Source: Clostridiaceae bacterium (GTDB taxonomy: Bacteria > Bacillota > Clostridia > Saccharofermentanales > UBA5734). From it: a stretch of 7,743 nucleotides of DNA. The translations under genes and the position numbers were made by a program. A model generated the notes under the pieces. The model was not told the origin of the DNA and ran no database searches. It saw only the letters and a program-made list of their open reading frames with translations. Shown here in pieces: positions 1 through 6,242 of this stretch; the first letter of the stretch is position 1, and the number at the start of each line of letters is the position of its first letter. The stretch lies in assembly GCA_012522285.1 (NCBI GenBank), contig JAAYKS010000087.1, forward strand, positions 1-7,743, given 5' to 3'.

Positions 1-16
1 CCATGGGATTATCTTA

Positions 17-811
17 TCAGATCCAGCCGTCCGTGCACATAGCGGCGTCGGCACCGGCGGCGGCCAAAGCACCCGCCAGCGCGGCCATCGAGGGGTATCT
101 GGCGGCAGGGTCCGCCAACAGACAACGGCCCACCACTTCGCGCAGCGCGGCGGATTCGTCCCCTCCCGGAAGATCGCGCAGATCGGGCAGTCTGCCTGGT
201 CCGGGCAGACCACCGCCGAGGACGGCAAACAGGGTCACTCCGAGCGAGTAGATGTCGCTCTGGACACAGGGCCCGTGCCACACGTTCATCTCCGGTGCAG
301 CATATACGGGGGTCGACTCCCTGATCTGTGTACCGGGATCAGCCACAGGTGCGGACCGCTCTCCCTCGAGCAGCACCGCCGCCCCAAAATCGATCAGACA
401 CGGTACGCCACCGGAAAGAATCACATGTTCCGGTTTGATATCCAAATGCACCAGCGGCCGATCCAGCGACTCGTGTAAAAAGCACAGTGTGCGTGCCATC
501 GAAAGACCCACCGCACCGGCGCGCCGCACATCCAGTGCACCGCCCGCCCGGCGGACATGCGTTTCCAGGTCGATTCCGTGCAGGTATTCAAACAAGATCA
601 GGCGGCCGGCTTCCTCCCCGGCCTCCCCCAGCACGCGGGGAAGGCATGGATGGACGACGCCGCGGAGCCGCTCGACCGCTGCCAGACTCGCAAACCCGGT
701 CGCGGGACGTGCGACGGAATAGCGCCCGGTCGACAAGTCCAGCAACAGAGCGACCCGCCGCCAGATGTTGCGCACCTCGTACCGGCCGTCGAGGATGTCC
801 CCAGGTTCCAT
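17..811 (-). CDS. Small Ser/Thr protein kinase-like protein, possible pseudokinase
   Basis: 264 residues, soluble, with no membrane segment or PASTA repeats. The C-lobe is well kept: catalytic-loop motif HLDIKPEH (residues 122-129, Asp124 and Lys126 present), DFG at 141-143, APE at 172-174, the SDIYSLG helix at 185-191 and an ARYPS segment near 237-241. The N-lobe is not. Aligned without gaps from the conserved D-x-x-TG stretch (25-29), the glycine loop is replaced by NIWRRVA (15-21), the VAIK lysine becomes Arg35, and the catalytic-loop Asn becomes His129. HRD has become HLD, so it would be a non-RD kinase. The ATG at 811 is chosen because GGAGG (818-822) lies 6 bases upstream and longer starts would run into the clpX terminator. 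It lies 110 bases behind clpX and I see no strong promoter of its own. The fold is sure. Catalytic activity is doubtful, and a role in binding ATP or a partner protein is equally possible. Confidence 0.82.
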   Translation of the reverse strand: MEPGDILDGRYEVRNIWRRVALLLDLSTGRYSVARPATGFASLAAVERLRGVVHPCLPRVLGEAGEEAGRLILFEYLHGIDLETHVRRAGGALDVRRAGAVGLSMARTLCFLHESLDRPLVHLDIKPEHVILSGGVPCLIDFGAAVLLEGERSAPVADPGTQIRESTPVYAAPEMNVWHGPCVQSDIYSLGVTLFAVLGGGLPGPGRLPDLRDLPGGDESAALREVVGRCLLADPAARYPSMAALAGALAAAGADAAMCTDGWI

Positions 812-853
812 CGTCTGCCTCCGTTTTCCTCTTCTGTGCTGTCCCTCCATTGA

Positions 854-884
854 AACAAAAAGGGCCGACCCAAAGGGCCGGCCC
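854..884 (-). terminator. Intrinsic terminator after clpX
   Basis: Read on the minus strand, GGGCCGGCCC (884-875), a TTT loop and GGGTCGGCCC (871-862) form a 10-bp stem with one G-U pair. It is followed at once by TTTTTGTTT. It sits 38 bases after the clpX stop, so it closes the clpP-clpX operon and leaves the kinase-like gene outside it, or dependent on read-through. Confidence 0.9.
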
Positions 885-921
885 AGATAGACACAATCTC
901 TGAAATGAACGACAAGGTGGA

Positions 922-2301
922 TCAGGCGATCTGCTCGTCCTTCAGCACCAACCGGGGCGGATGGCGCTCCAGAATGGATTCCCGCGTGATCACACACTGT
1001 GCGACGTCGCTGCGGGAAGGGATGTCAAACATCACGTCCAGCATGATCTCTTCCAGTATCGCCCGCAGTCCGCGTGCGCCCGTGCTGCGCTCCATGGCAA
1101 GCTTGGCAATGGCTTCGATCGCTTCTTCCTCAAACACCAGTTCGACGCCGTCCATGTCCAGCATCTTGCGATACTGCTTGAGCAATGCGTTGCGGGGTTC
1201 CTTGAGTATCCGCACCACTGCGGCGCTGTCAAGTCCGCTGAGCGAAGCCACAACCGATACGCGGCCGAGGAACTCAGGGATCAAGCCGAACTTGATGAGA
1301 TCCTGGGGCAGGACGGAAGCCAACAGGTCGCCCATCGGCAGATCCCGTTTGCTGTCCGAGATCGCGCCGAATCCCATCGTCTTGATGCCGATGCGGTTTT
1401 CGATGAGCTTTTCCAGCCCGTCAAAAGCGCCGCCGCATATGAAGAGGATGTTGGTCGTGTCGATCTGCAAAAACTCCTGATGCGGGTGCTTGCGCCCCCC
1501 TTGCGGTGGCACGTTGGCCACCGTGCTCTCGAGGATTTTGAGCAGTGCCTGCTGGACTCCCTCGCCGCTGACATCCCGTGTGATCGAGACGTTTTCGGAC
1601 TTGCGGGCAATTTTGTCGATTTCGTCGATGTAGATAATGCCGCGCTGCGCGCGTTCGATGTTGAAATCCGCGTTCTGAATCAGACGCAGGAGGATGTTCT
1701 CGACATCTTCTCCCACATACCCGGCTTCCGTCAACGCCGTGGCGTCCGCGATCGCAAACGGGACATCCAGGATCCGCGCCAGGGTCTGGGCCAGATAGGT
1801 TTTGCCGCAGCCGGTGGGACCGATCATCAGGATGTTGCTCTTCGTTAGCTCGATCTCGTCGCCGTCCGCGGGCTGGGCTTTCCCCCTGCGCGCGCCTTTG
1901 GCGCGAGCTGTCCGCCGTTGCTGACGTTCGCGGGATTCCTGATTGGCGTAGACCCGCTTGTAATGGTTGTACACGGCGACCGCCAACAGCCGTTTGGCAC
2001 GCTCCTGGCCGATCACGTACTCGTCCAGCGCTTCCTTGAGCGCCGCCGGGGAAGGCAGTTCCTCAAGCGGTGGCGGCGGCGAATCCTCCGGGGCGTTTTC
2101 CGTCCCGTCAGCGTGCAGGATCTCGTCGCACAGCGACACGCACTCGTTGCAGATAAACACGCCGGGGCCGGCGATCAGGCGCTCCACCTGGCTTTCGTCT
2201 TTTCCGCAAAACGAACACTCGATCCGCATCTGGTCGACACCGGACGAACGGCCGCCTTTTCCTTTGCCGCCTTTTCCGCCCTTGTCTCCGTTGTCAGGCA
2301 T
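922..2301 (-). CDS. clpX: ATP-dependent Clp protease ATP-binding subunit ClpX
   Basis: AAA+ unfoldase that recognises, unfolds and threads proteins into ClpP in the cytoplasm. 459 residues, longer than the roughly 420 usual. In order: an N-terminal Gly/Lys-rich tail (5-18); a C4 zinc-binding domain (Cys29, Cys32, Cys51, Cys54); Walker A GPTGCGKT (161-168); pore loop GYVG (194-197); Walker B with Asp226-Glu227; pore-2 region (about 263-272); the ClpP-docking tripeptide MGF (309-311) in place of the common IGF; arginine finger in GRVSVV (Arg347), where GRLPVV is usual; sensor-2 GAR (408-410). The extra length comes from the N-terminal tail and a basic insertion at about 119-148 between the first AAA+ helices and Walker A. 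The ATG at 2301 has AGAGGG (2308-2313) upstream, overlapping the clpP stop. Only 3 bases separate it from clpP, so the two are co-transcribed and probably translationally coupled. Confidence 0.98.
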   Translation of the reverse strand: MPDNGDKGGKGGKGKGGRSSGVDQMRIECSFCGKDESQVERLIAGPGVFICNECVSLCDEILHADGTENAPEDSPPPPLEELPSPAALKEALDEYVIGQERAKRLLAVAVYNHYKRVYANQESRERQQRRTARAKGARRGKAQPADGDEIELTKSNILMIGPTGCGKTYLAQTLARILDVPFAIADATALTEAGYVGEDVENILLRLIQNADFNIERAQRGIIYIDEIDKIARKSENVSITRDVSGEGVQQALLKILESTVANVPPQGGRKHPHQEFLQIDTTNILFICGGAFDGLEKLIENRIGIKTMGFGAISDSKRDLPMGDLLASVLPQDLIKFGLIPEFLGRVSVVASLSGLDSAAVVRILKEPRNALLKQYRKMLDMDGVELVFEEEAIEAIAKLAMERSTGARGLRAILEEIMLDVMFDIPSRSDVAQCVITRESILERHPPRLVLKDEQIA

Positions 2302-2304
2302 GTC

Positions 2305-2889
2305 TTACCCTCTCTTCTCCATGATGTGGTCGATCAACCCGTAGTTGACGGCTTCGTCGGACGTCATCCAGGTATCGCGGTCCGTATCGATCGCGATCTT
2401 TTCGATCGGCTGGCCCGTCCGTTCGGACAAGATGGTGTTGAGCCGCTGACGGATGCGCAGGATGTGGGCAGCCGCGATCTGAATGTCGGAAGCCTGGCCC
2501 TGTGCGCCGCCGGAAGGCTGATGGATCATGATCTCCGCGTTGGGAAGCGCGAAACGCTTGCCCGGTGCGCCGGCCGCAAGCAGGAAGGCGCCCATGCTGG
2601 CGGCCATCCCCATGCAGATCGTCTGGACATCGGGCTTGATGTGCTGCATCGTGTCGTAAATCATCAAACCGGAAGTGATTTCTCCTCCGGGACTGTTGAT
2701 ATAAAACTGGATATCTTTGTCAGGGTCCTCCGCGGCCAAAAAGAGCATCTGCGCGGTAACCAGGCTGGCTGTGACGGAGTTGACCTCCTCACTCAGCATA
2801 ATGATCCGCTCTTTCAGCAGGCGGGAAAAAATATCATAGGAACGTTCTCCGCGATTGGTTTGTTCTACAACGATCGGTACCAGGCTCAT
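2305..2889 (-). CDS. clpP: ATP-dependent Clp protease proteolytic subunit ClpP
   Basis: Serine protease subunit that forms the double-ring degradation chamber and works with ClpX, and with ClpC or ClpA if present. 194 residues, the normal length. The catalytic triad is intact: Ser98 in GMAASMGAF, His123 in MIHQPSGG, Asp172 in RDTWMT. The N-terminal segment before PIVVEQ is short, so there is little propeptide. An in-frame ATG exists upstream at 3030, but it lies above the promoter found here. The ATG at 2889, with AAGGAG (2899-2904) 9 bases upstream, is the start that fits family length. First gene of the clpP-clpX operon; the upstream promoter and CtsR box point to heat- or stress-induced expression. 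Confidence 0.98.
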   Translation of the reverse strand: MSLVPIVVEQTNRGERSYDIFSRLLKERIIMLSEEVNSVTASLVTAQMLFLAAEDPDKDIQFYINSPGGEITSGLMIYDTMQHIKPDVQTICMGMAASMGAFLLAAGAPGKRFALPNAEIMIHQPSGGAQGQASDIQIAAAHILRIRQRLNTILSERTGQPIEKIAIDTDRDTWMTSDEAVNYGLIDHIMEKRG

Positions 2890-2911
2890 ATTCTTGCACT
2901 CCTTCCATACC

Positions 2912-2958
2912 GCAGCGTCGGAGGATCCCCCCGCAGGGGGGGGCCCTGCCATCGCTGC
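2912..2958 (-). promoter_or_regulatory. Structured leader of clpP mRNA
   Basis: Within the predicted clpP leader (about 90 bases) there are two nested pairings: GCAGCG/CGCTGC (2912-2917 with 2953-2958), and inside it a six-pair C/G hairpin (CCCCCC 2927-2932, loop GCA, G-tract from 2936). The plus strand carries eight consecutive G at 2936-2943. No T-run follows on the minus strand, so it is not a terminator. It could stabilise the mRNA or control access to the ribosome binding site about 8 bases further on. The pairing is seen; the role is inferred. Confidence 0.45.
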
Positions 2959-2969
2959 CGACAGGTTGC

Positions 2970-2988
2970 GTATTTGGATTACAAATAC
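2970..2988. repeat. Perfect 7-bp inverted repeat at clpP start point
   Basis: GTATTTG (2970-2976), a 5-base spacer, then CAAATAC (2982-2988). It touches the -10 box (2987-2992) and covers the expected transcription start near 2980. It may be a second operator, or a hairpin at the 5' end of the transcript. Confidence 0.5.
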
Positions 2989-3015
2989 TATACGCCCAAT
3001 GTCAAAGAATGTCAA
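2987..3015 (-). promoter_or_regulatory. Sigma-A-type promoter of clpP-clpX
   Basis: On the minus strand: TTGACA (3015-3010), 17-base spacer, TATAGT (2992-2987). The -35 is a perfect match, the -10 matches 5 of 6, and the spacing is optimal. Transcription would start near 2980, giving a leader of about 90 bases. Confidence 0.85.
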
Positions 3016-3024
3016 AGGCGTATA
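2989..3024. repeat. 8-bp inverted repeat framing the CtsR box
   Basis: TATACGCC (2989-2996) and GGCGTATA (3017-3024) are exact reverse complements separated by 20 bases, with the CtsR direct repeat centred between them. The left arm overlaps the -10 box. It may be coincidence, a binding site for a second protein, or a trace of a duplicated -10-like element. Confidence 0.45.
3000..3016 (+). promoter_or_regulatory. CtsR operator overlapping the clpP -35
   Basis: Direct heptamer repeat TGTCAAA (3000-3006), GAA, TGTCAAA (3010-3016). The known CtsR box is RGTCAAA-NAN-RGTCAAA; this differs only in the first base of each heptamer. CtsR is the heat-shock repressor of clp genes in Gram-positive bacteria. 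One heptamer covers the -35 hexamer, as expected for repression by blocking RNA polymerase. ctsR itself is not in the window. Confidence 0.82.
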
Positions 3025-3116
3025 TTTCATCGATCCGCAACGCGTAATTTCGCCCCTCCGGAAAAGGATCCCGGCGGGGAAGCGACCGGCCCGCCCGTGG
3101 CGGAAAACCGCTCGTT

Positions 3117-4451
3117 TCAGGCTTCGGGTTCAGTATCAGGCGCGGGCTCGGACTCCTCGGGTGGCGCGATTGCCGTCGCTTTTTCGGCAAGCATCTCCAC
3201 CGTTTTGCGGACCGCGATGCTGTCCCGGACGTAGCTGTTTTCGCCAGCGACCATGCGCTCGCGGATGTCGTCGGCCTGGAGACCGTACATTTTGGCCATC
3301 CGCTCGACTTCTTCCTCGATTTCCGCATCCGTCACTTCGGACTTCTCCGTCTTGACGATGGCGTCCAGCACCAGATTGGTGCGCACCCGTTCCGCGGCGG
3401 ATTCGCGGAGTCCCTCACGGAACTCTTCCCGCGTTTTGCCCATGTACTGGAGATAGGTGTCGAGTTCGATGCCCTGATAGCGCATTTCCATCGTTTGGCT
3501 TTCGATCATGCTGTCGAGCTCGTTCTCGACCATGACATCGGGCACTTCGACTGTCGCGTTGGCGACCACCGCGCGGACCACGTTGTTTTCAAACTCAGCC
3601 TTTGCGCGGGTCTCGGCGCCTTCCGCCCGTTTGGCCCGGATGCTCTCCCGATATGCCTCAAGGGTGTCAAACTCGCTGACATCCTTGGCAAACTCGTCGT
3701 CCAGTTCCGGGAGTTCCCGGAATTTGACAGAGTTGATTTTGACCTTGAATACCGCCTTTTTCCCTTTGAGCGACTCGTTGCCGTAGTCTTCGGGGAACGT
3801 GACGTTGACTTCGCACTCTTCGCCCGCGGACTTGCCGATGAGCTCTTCCTCGAATCCCGGGATAAATGTTCCGGAACCGATGCGCAGGTCGTACTCGGCC
3901 CCTTTGCCGCCTTCGAAAGCGACGTCGTCGACGAATCCTTCATAATCGATGTTGGCGGTGTCGCCGTCCGCAATTGCGCGGTCTTCGACCGGAACAAGGC
4001 GGGAGTTGCGCTCGCGCACCCGGTTGATCTCGGCTTCGACTTCCTCTTCGGTCACCGGGTATTCCGGCCGTACGGCCTCGACGCCCATGTACTGTCCGAG
4101 TGTCACTTCGGGGCGGACCGTAACCGTCACGGTAAATGAAAGTCCCTTGTCCCCGCCGATCGATGTGATGTCGATCTCGGGACGTGAAACCGGGTCGAGT
4201 CCGTGTTCTTCGACCGCCGCCTGATAGGCGGGATTGGCGGCGAGGTCGATGGCATCGTCATACAGGACACCCTCGCCGTAATATTTTGTCACAAGACCCA
4301 TCGGGGCCTTCCCTTTGCGGAACCCCGGCACTGAAAAGCGCTTTGCGTTTTTCGCATATGCCTTCGCCAATGCCTCGCGGAAATCCTCCGGCGAAACCTC
4401 GATGGCGAGTGTCACCACACTGTTTTCTTTTTTCTCCACTGTCGCGCCCAT
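3117..4451 (-). CDS. tig: Trigger factor (ribosome-associated chaperone and peptidyl-prolyl isomerase)
   Basis: Binds near the ribosome exit tunnel and helps nascent chains fold. 444 residues, close to the family norm. The N-terminal ribosome-binding domain carries the signature GFRKGKAP (43-50). The FKBP-type isomerase domain spans about 162-245 (DGDTANIDYEG start, IPGFEEELIG at 197-206), followed by the helical chaperone domain and an acidic Glu/Pro tail. The ATG at 4451 is chosen because it opens the family's N-terminal sequence and has GGAGG (4457-4461) 5 bases upstream; the upstream in-frame extension runs through the promoter. It precedes clpP-clpX on the same strand, a common order, but clpP has its own promoter, so the two need not share a transcript. 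I see only weak stems after its stop and no convincing terminator. Confidence 0.97.
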   Translation of the reverse strand: MGATVEKKENSVVTLAIEVSPEDFREALAKAYAKNAKRFSVPGFRKGKAPMGLVTKYYGEGVLYDDAIDLAANPAYQAAVEEHGLDPVSRPEIDITSIGGDKGLSFTVTVTVRPEVTLGQYMGVEAVRPEYPVTEEEVEAEINRVRERNSRLVPVEDRAIADGDTANIDYEGFVDDVAFEGGKGAEYDLRIGSGTFIPGFEEELIGKSAGEECEVNVTFPEDYGNESLKGKKAVFKVKINSVKFRELPELDDEFAKDVSEFDTLEAYRESIRAKRAEGAETRAKAEFENNVVRAVVANATVEVPDVMVENELDSMIESQTMEMRYQGIELDTYLQYMGKTREEFREGLRESAAERVRTNLVLDAIVKTEKSEVTDAEIEEEVERMAKMYGLQADDIRERMVAGENSYVRDSIAVRKTVEMLAEKATAIAPPEESEPAPDTEPEA

Positions 4452-4516
4452 GATTGCCTCCGTAGATCCAGGGGATCCAGATCTTTTTTTTGCATAGTCT
4501 TCCAAAATGCTTGAAG

Positions 4517-4545
4517 AGTATATCACACGCGTGCATGGAGAACAA
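4517..4545 (-). promoter_or_regulatory. Promoter of tig (extended -10)
   Basis: On the minus strand: TTGTTC (4545-4540), 17-base spacer, TATACT (4522-4517), with TG one base before the -10 (TGATATACT, an extended -10). Start expected near 4510, with a leader of about 60 bases. A palindrome CACGCGTG (4526-4533) lies in the spacer. Confidence 0.72.
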
Positions 4546-4547
4546 GC

Positions 4548-4582
4548 AAAAAGCCCGGCGCACAGGAGCGTCGCAAAGGGCT
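4548..4582 (-). terminator. Possible weak intrinsic terminator upstream of tig
   Basis: On the minus strand AGCCC (4582-4578) pairs with GGGCT (4556-4552), with a further GCG/CGC pairing inside, followed by TTTTT. It would stop transcripts running antisense to dinB before they reach tig. An alternative pairing, GGCGC/GCGCC (4557-4561 with 4584-4588), competes with it. The stem is short, so this is tentative. Confidence 0.35.
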
Positions 4583-4591
4583 GGCGCCGTC

Positions 4592-4619
4592 TTGAAATTT
4601 CCGTCAGCCGTGCTATGAT
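4592..4619 (+). promoter_or_regulatory. Promoter of the dinB operon
   Basis: TTGAAA (4592-4597), 16-base spacer, TATGAT (4614-4619). Start expected near 4626. The ATG codons at 4615 and 4618 fall inside or at the edge of the -10, so they cannot be the dinB start. Confidence 0.8.
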
Positions 4620-4624
4620 GAAAG

Positions 4625-4638
4625 CGAACAATCGTTCT
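4625..4638. promoter_or_regulatory. LexA (SOS) operator at dinB
   Basis: CGAAC (4625-4629), AATC, GTTCT (4634-4638): 9 of 10 fixed positions of the Gram-positive LexA/DinR box CGAAC-N4-GTTCG. It starts 5 bases after the -10 and covers the predicted start point, a position where LexA would block transcription. It marks the polymerase gene and its downstream partners as SOS genes. Confidence 0.85.
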
Positions 4639-4644
4639 GTTTCG

Positions 4645-4651
4645 AAGGGGG
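4645..4651 (+). promoter_or_regulatory. Ribosome binding site that fixes the dinB TTG start
   Basis: AAGGGGG lies 8 bases before TTG at 4660. No upstream ATG in this frame both has a ribosome binding site and lies downstream of the promoter. Confidence 0.75.
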
Positions 4652-4659
4652 CTTCGCCA

Positions 4660-5901
4660 TTGGATCCCGTGGTTTTACATTCCGATCTGAACAATTTTTA
4701 CGCCTCGGTCGAGTGCCTGCACCGCCCCGACCTGCGCCATCTTCCGGTTGCCGTGGGCGGCGATCCGCTGCTCCGGCACGGGATCGTGCTGGCGAAAAAC
4801 AACCTCGCAAAGAAGGCGGGCATACGGACGGGAGAAGCGCTGTGGCAGGCCCGGCAGAAGTGTCCCGGGCTGGTCGTCCTCCCGCCCAACTATCCCCTGT
4901 ATTTGCGCGTCGCGCGCAAAGCGCGCGCCATCTACGCGGACTACACCGACCGCATCGAGCCGTTCGGGCTGGACGAGGCCTGGCTGGACGTCTCGGCCCC
5001 CGACCTCACGCCGGAAGGGGCCGCCCCGCTCGCGGACCGCATCCGGGACCGCATCCGGGAAGAGCTCGGCGTCACGGTCTCCATCGGTGTGAGCTACAAC
5101 AAGATCTTCGCCAAGCTCGGTTCCGATATGAAAAAACCGGACGCGACCACCGCGATCCTGCGGGAGAACTACCGCGATACGGTCTGGCGGCTGCCGGTGG
5201 AGTCGCTGCTGTACGTCGGGCCCGCGACCACCCGCAAGCTCCGGCGGATCGGCATCCTCACGATCGGGGATCTGGCCACCCTGGACACCGTCTATCTGCA
5301 CCGCATGCTGGGCAAGTGGGGCGAGGTCCTCCACCAGTTTGCCAACGGCGAGGACCGCTCGCCGGTCGCGCGGACCGGCGAAGAGGATCCGATCAAAAGC
5401 GTCGGCAACAGCACGACGACCCCGCGCGATCTGCAAAACGAAGACGACGTCCGCATGGTGGTCTACGTGCTGGCCGAGAGCGTCGCCGCCCGTCTGCGGG
5501 AGCATGGCTTTTTGTCGTGTACCGTGCAGCTGCACGTGCGGGACAATACGCTGGAGTCCTTCGAGCGGCAGTGCCGGCTACCCCGGCCGACCCGGTTGGC
5601 CTCCGAGCTCGCGGACGCCGCCATGGCGCTGTTCCGGGACAACTATGTCTGGACCCGCCCGATCCGCAGCATCGGAGTGCGGGCATCCGACCTCCGCGCG
5701 GAGAACCTGGGCGTCCAGCTTTCCATGCTGGAAGACGAGCGGCGCCGGCTTCGGCTCGAACAACTCGAGTATACGGTGGACGACATCCGGCGCCGGTTCG
5801 GACACGACAGCGTGCAGCGCGCGATGCTGCTGGCGGACCGCCCGCTGGGCGGCATCAACCCCAAGGAGGACCACGTCATCCATCCGGTCGGGTATTTTTA
5901 G
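4660..5901 (+). CDS. dinB: Y-family translesion DNA polymerase (DinB / Pol IV type)
   Basis: Low-fidelity polymerase that copies past damaged bases. 413 residues from the TTG at 4660, which places HSDLNNFYASVE at residues 7-18, the usual position for the family. Catalytic acidic residues: Asp9 in the first motif, and Asp105-Glu106 in GLDEAWLD. Tyr14 falls where E. coli DinB has its steric-gate Phe13. The palm motif SYNKIFAKLGSDMKKP follows, then the little-finger domain. QLSML in the C-terminal part resembles a beta-clamp-binding motif, and the protein ends HVIHPVGYF. That tail and the following charged helix also resemble UmuC/UvrX-like Y-polymerases of Bacillota, so the subgroup is less certain than the family. 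First gene of an SOS-controlled operon; 50 bases separate it from the next gene. Confidence 0.93.
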   Translation: MDPVVLHSDLNNFYASVECLHRPDLRHLPVAVGGDPLLRHGIVLAKNNLAKKAGIRTGEALWQARQKCPGLVVLPPNYPLYLRVARKARAIYADYTDRIEPFGLDEAWLDVSAPDLTPEGAAPLADRIRDRIREELGVTVSIGVSYNKIFAKLGSDMKKPDATTAILRENYRDTVWRLPVESLLYVGPATTRKLRRIGILTIGDLATLDTVYLHRMLGKWGEVLHQFANGEDRSPVARTGEEDPIKSVGNSTTTPRDLQNEDDVRMVVYVLAESVAARLREHGFLSCTVQLHVRDNTLESFERQCRLPRPTRLASELADAAMALFRDNYVWTRPIRSIGVRASDLRAENLGVQLSMLEDERRRLRLEQLEYTVDDIRRRFGHDSVQRAMLLADRPLGGINPKEDHVIHPVGYF

Positions 5902-5951
5902 CGATAGGCGGTCGGAGCACCGGCCGGTCGCGGGCGTTGGGAAGGATTGCG

Positions 5952-6242
5952 ATGAAAGAGCACAGATATGACAATAAGGATAAAATATACATACGGGTCA
6001 CGGCGGTCTTCCACGAGGACGGCCGCCTGGTGCCGGTCTCGTTTGTCACCGGAGAGGGACGGCGGATCCGCGTCGACCGGGTGCTGGACATCCGCCCGGC
6101 CGCAAGTCTCAAGGCCGGCGGCATGGGCATACGCTACCGCTGTGTCGCCTGCGACCGGCTGATCCATCTCTTTTATGAAGAAGACCGGTGGTTTGTGGAA
6201 GGAGGCGAGTGGGGACCGTGTGCGGACGATACTCTGTCATGA
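5952..6242 (+). CDS. Small conserved-looking protein of unknown function in the SOS operon
   Basis: 96 residues with no signal peptide or membrane segment. The ATG at 5952 has GGAAGGA (5940-5946) 5 bases upstream. A beta-rich pattern is visible: YIRVTAVF (13-20), DGRLVPVSF (23-31), RIRVDRVLDIRPA (38-50), GIRYRC (59-64). The segment from residue 41, ending in an aromatic FYEEDRWFVEGG stretch, looks like a small compact fold. Cys64 and Cys67 form one CxxC, too little alone for a classical zinc finger unless it dimerises. From memory, similar short proteins occur beside Y-family polymerases in Clostridia; I know no function for them. The last 25 bases overlap the SRAP gene, suggesting coupled translation. 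It may help the polymerase or the SRAP protein, but that rests on position alone. Confidence 0.8.
   Translation: MKEHRYDNKDKIYIRVTAVFHEDGRLVPVSFVTGEGRRIRVDRVLDIRPAASLKAGGMGIRYRCVACDRLIHLFYEEDRWFVEGGEWGPCADDTLS

Noticed and set aside
3061..3116. Possible tig terminator (GGCGGG/CCCGCC, and GCGG-TTTT-CCGC just after the stop)
   Set aside because: Stems are short or the T stretch is in the loop or too far away; not convincing as an intrinsic terminator.
1918..3234. Long open frame on the plus strand opposite clpX and clpP (438 codons)
   Set aside because: It is antisense to two certain genes and runs through the clpP promoter; low-complexity translation and no recognisable motif. GC-rich coding DNA commonly gives such frames.
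4464..4491. Plus-strand hairpin followed by eight T, resembling a terminator
   Set aside because: The stem is only AGATC/GATCT across an 11-base loop, and no plus-strand gene ends there. It is the tig leader seen from the other side.
4675..5535. Long open frame on the minus strand opposite dinB (286 codons)
   Set aside because: It mirrors the codon pattern of dinB, has no ribosome binding site support and no family resemblance.
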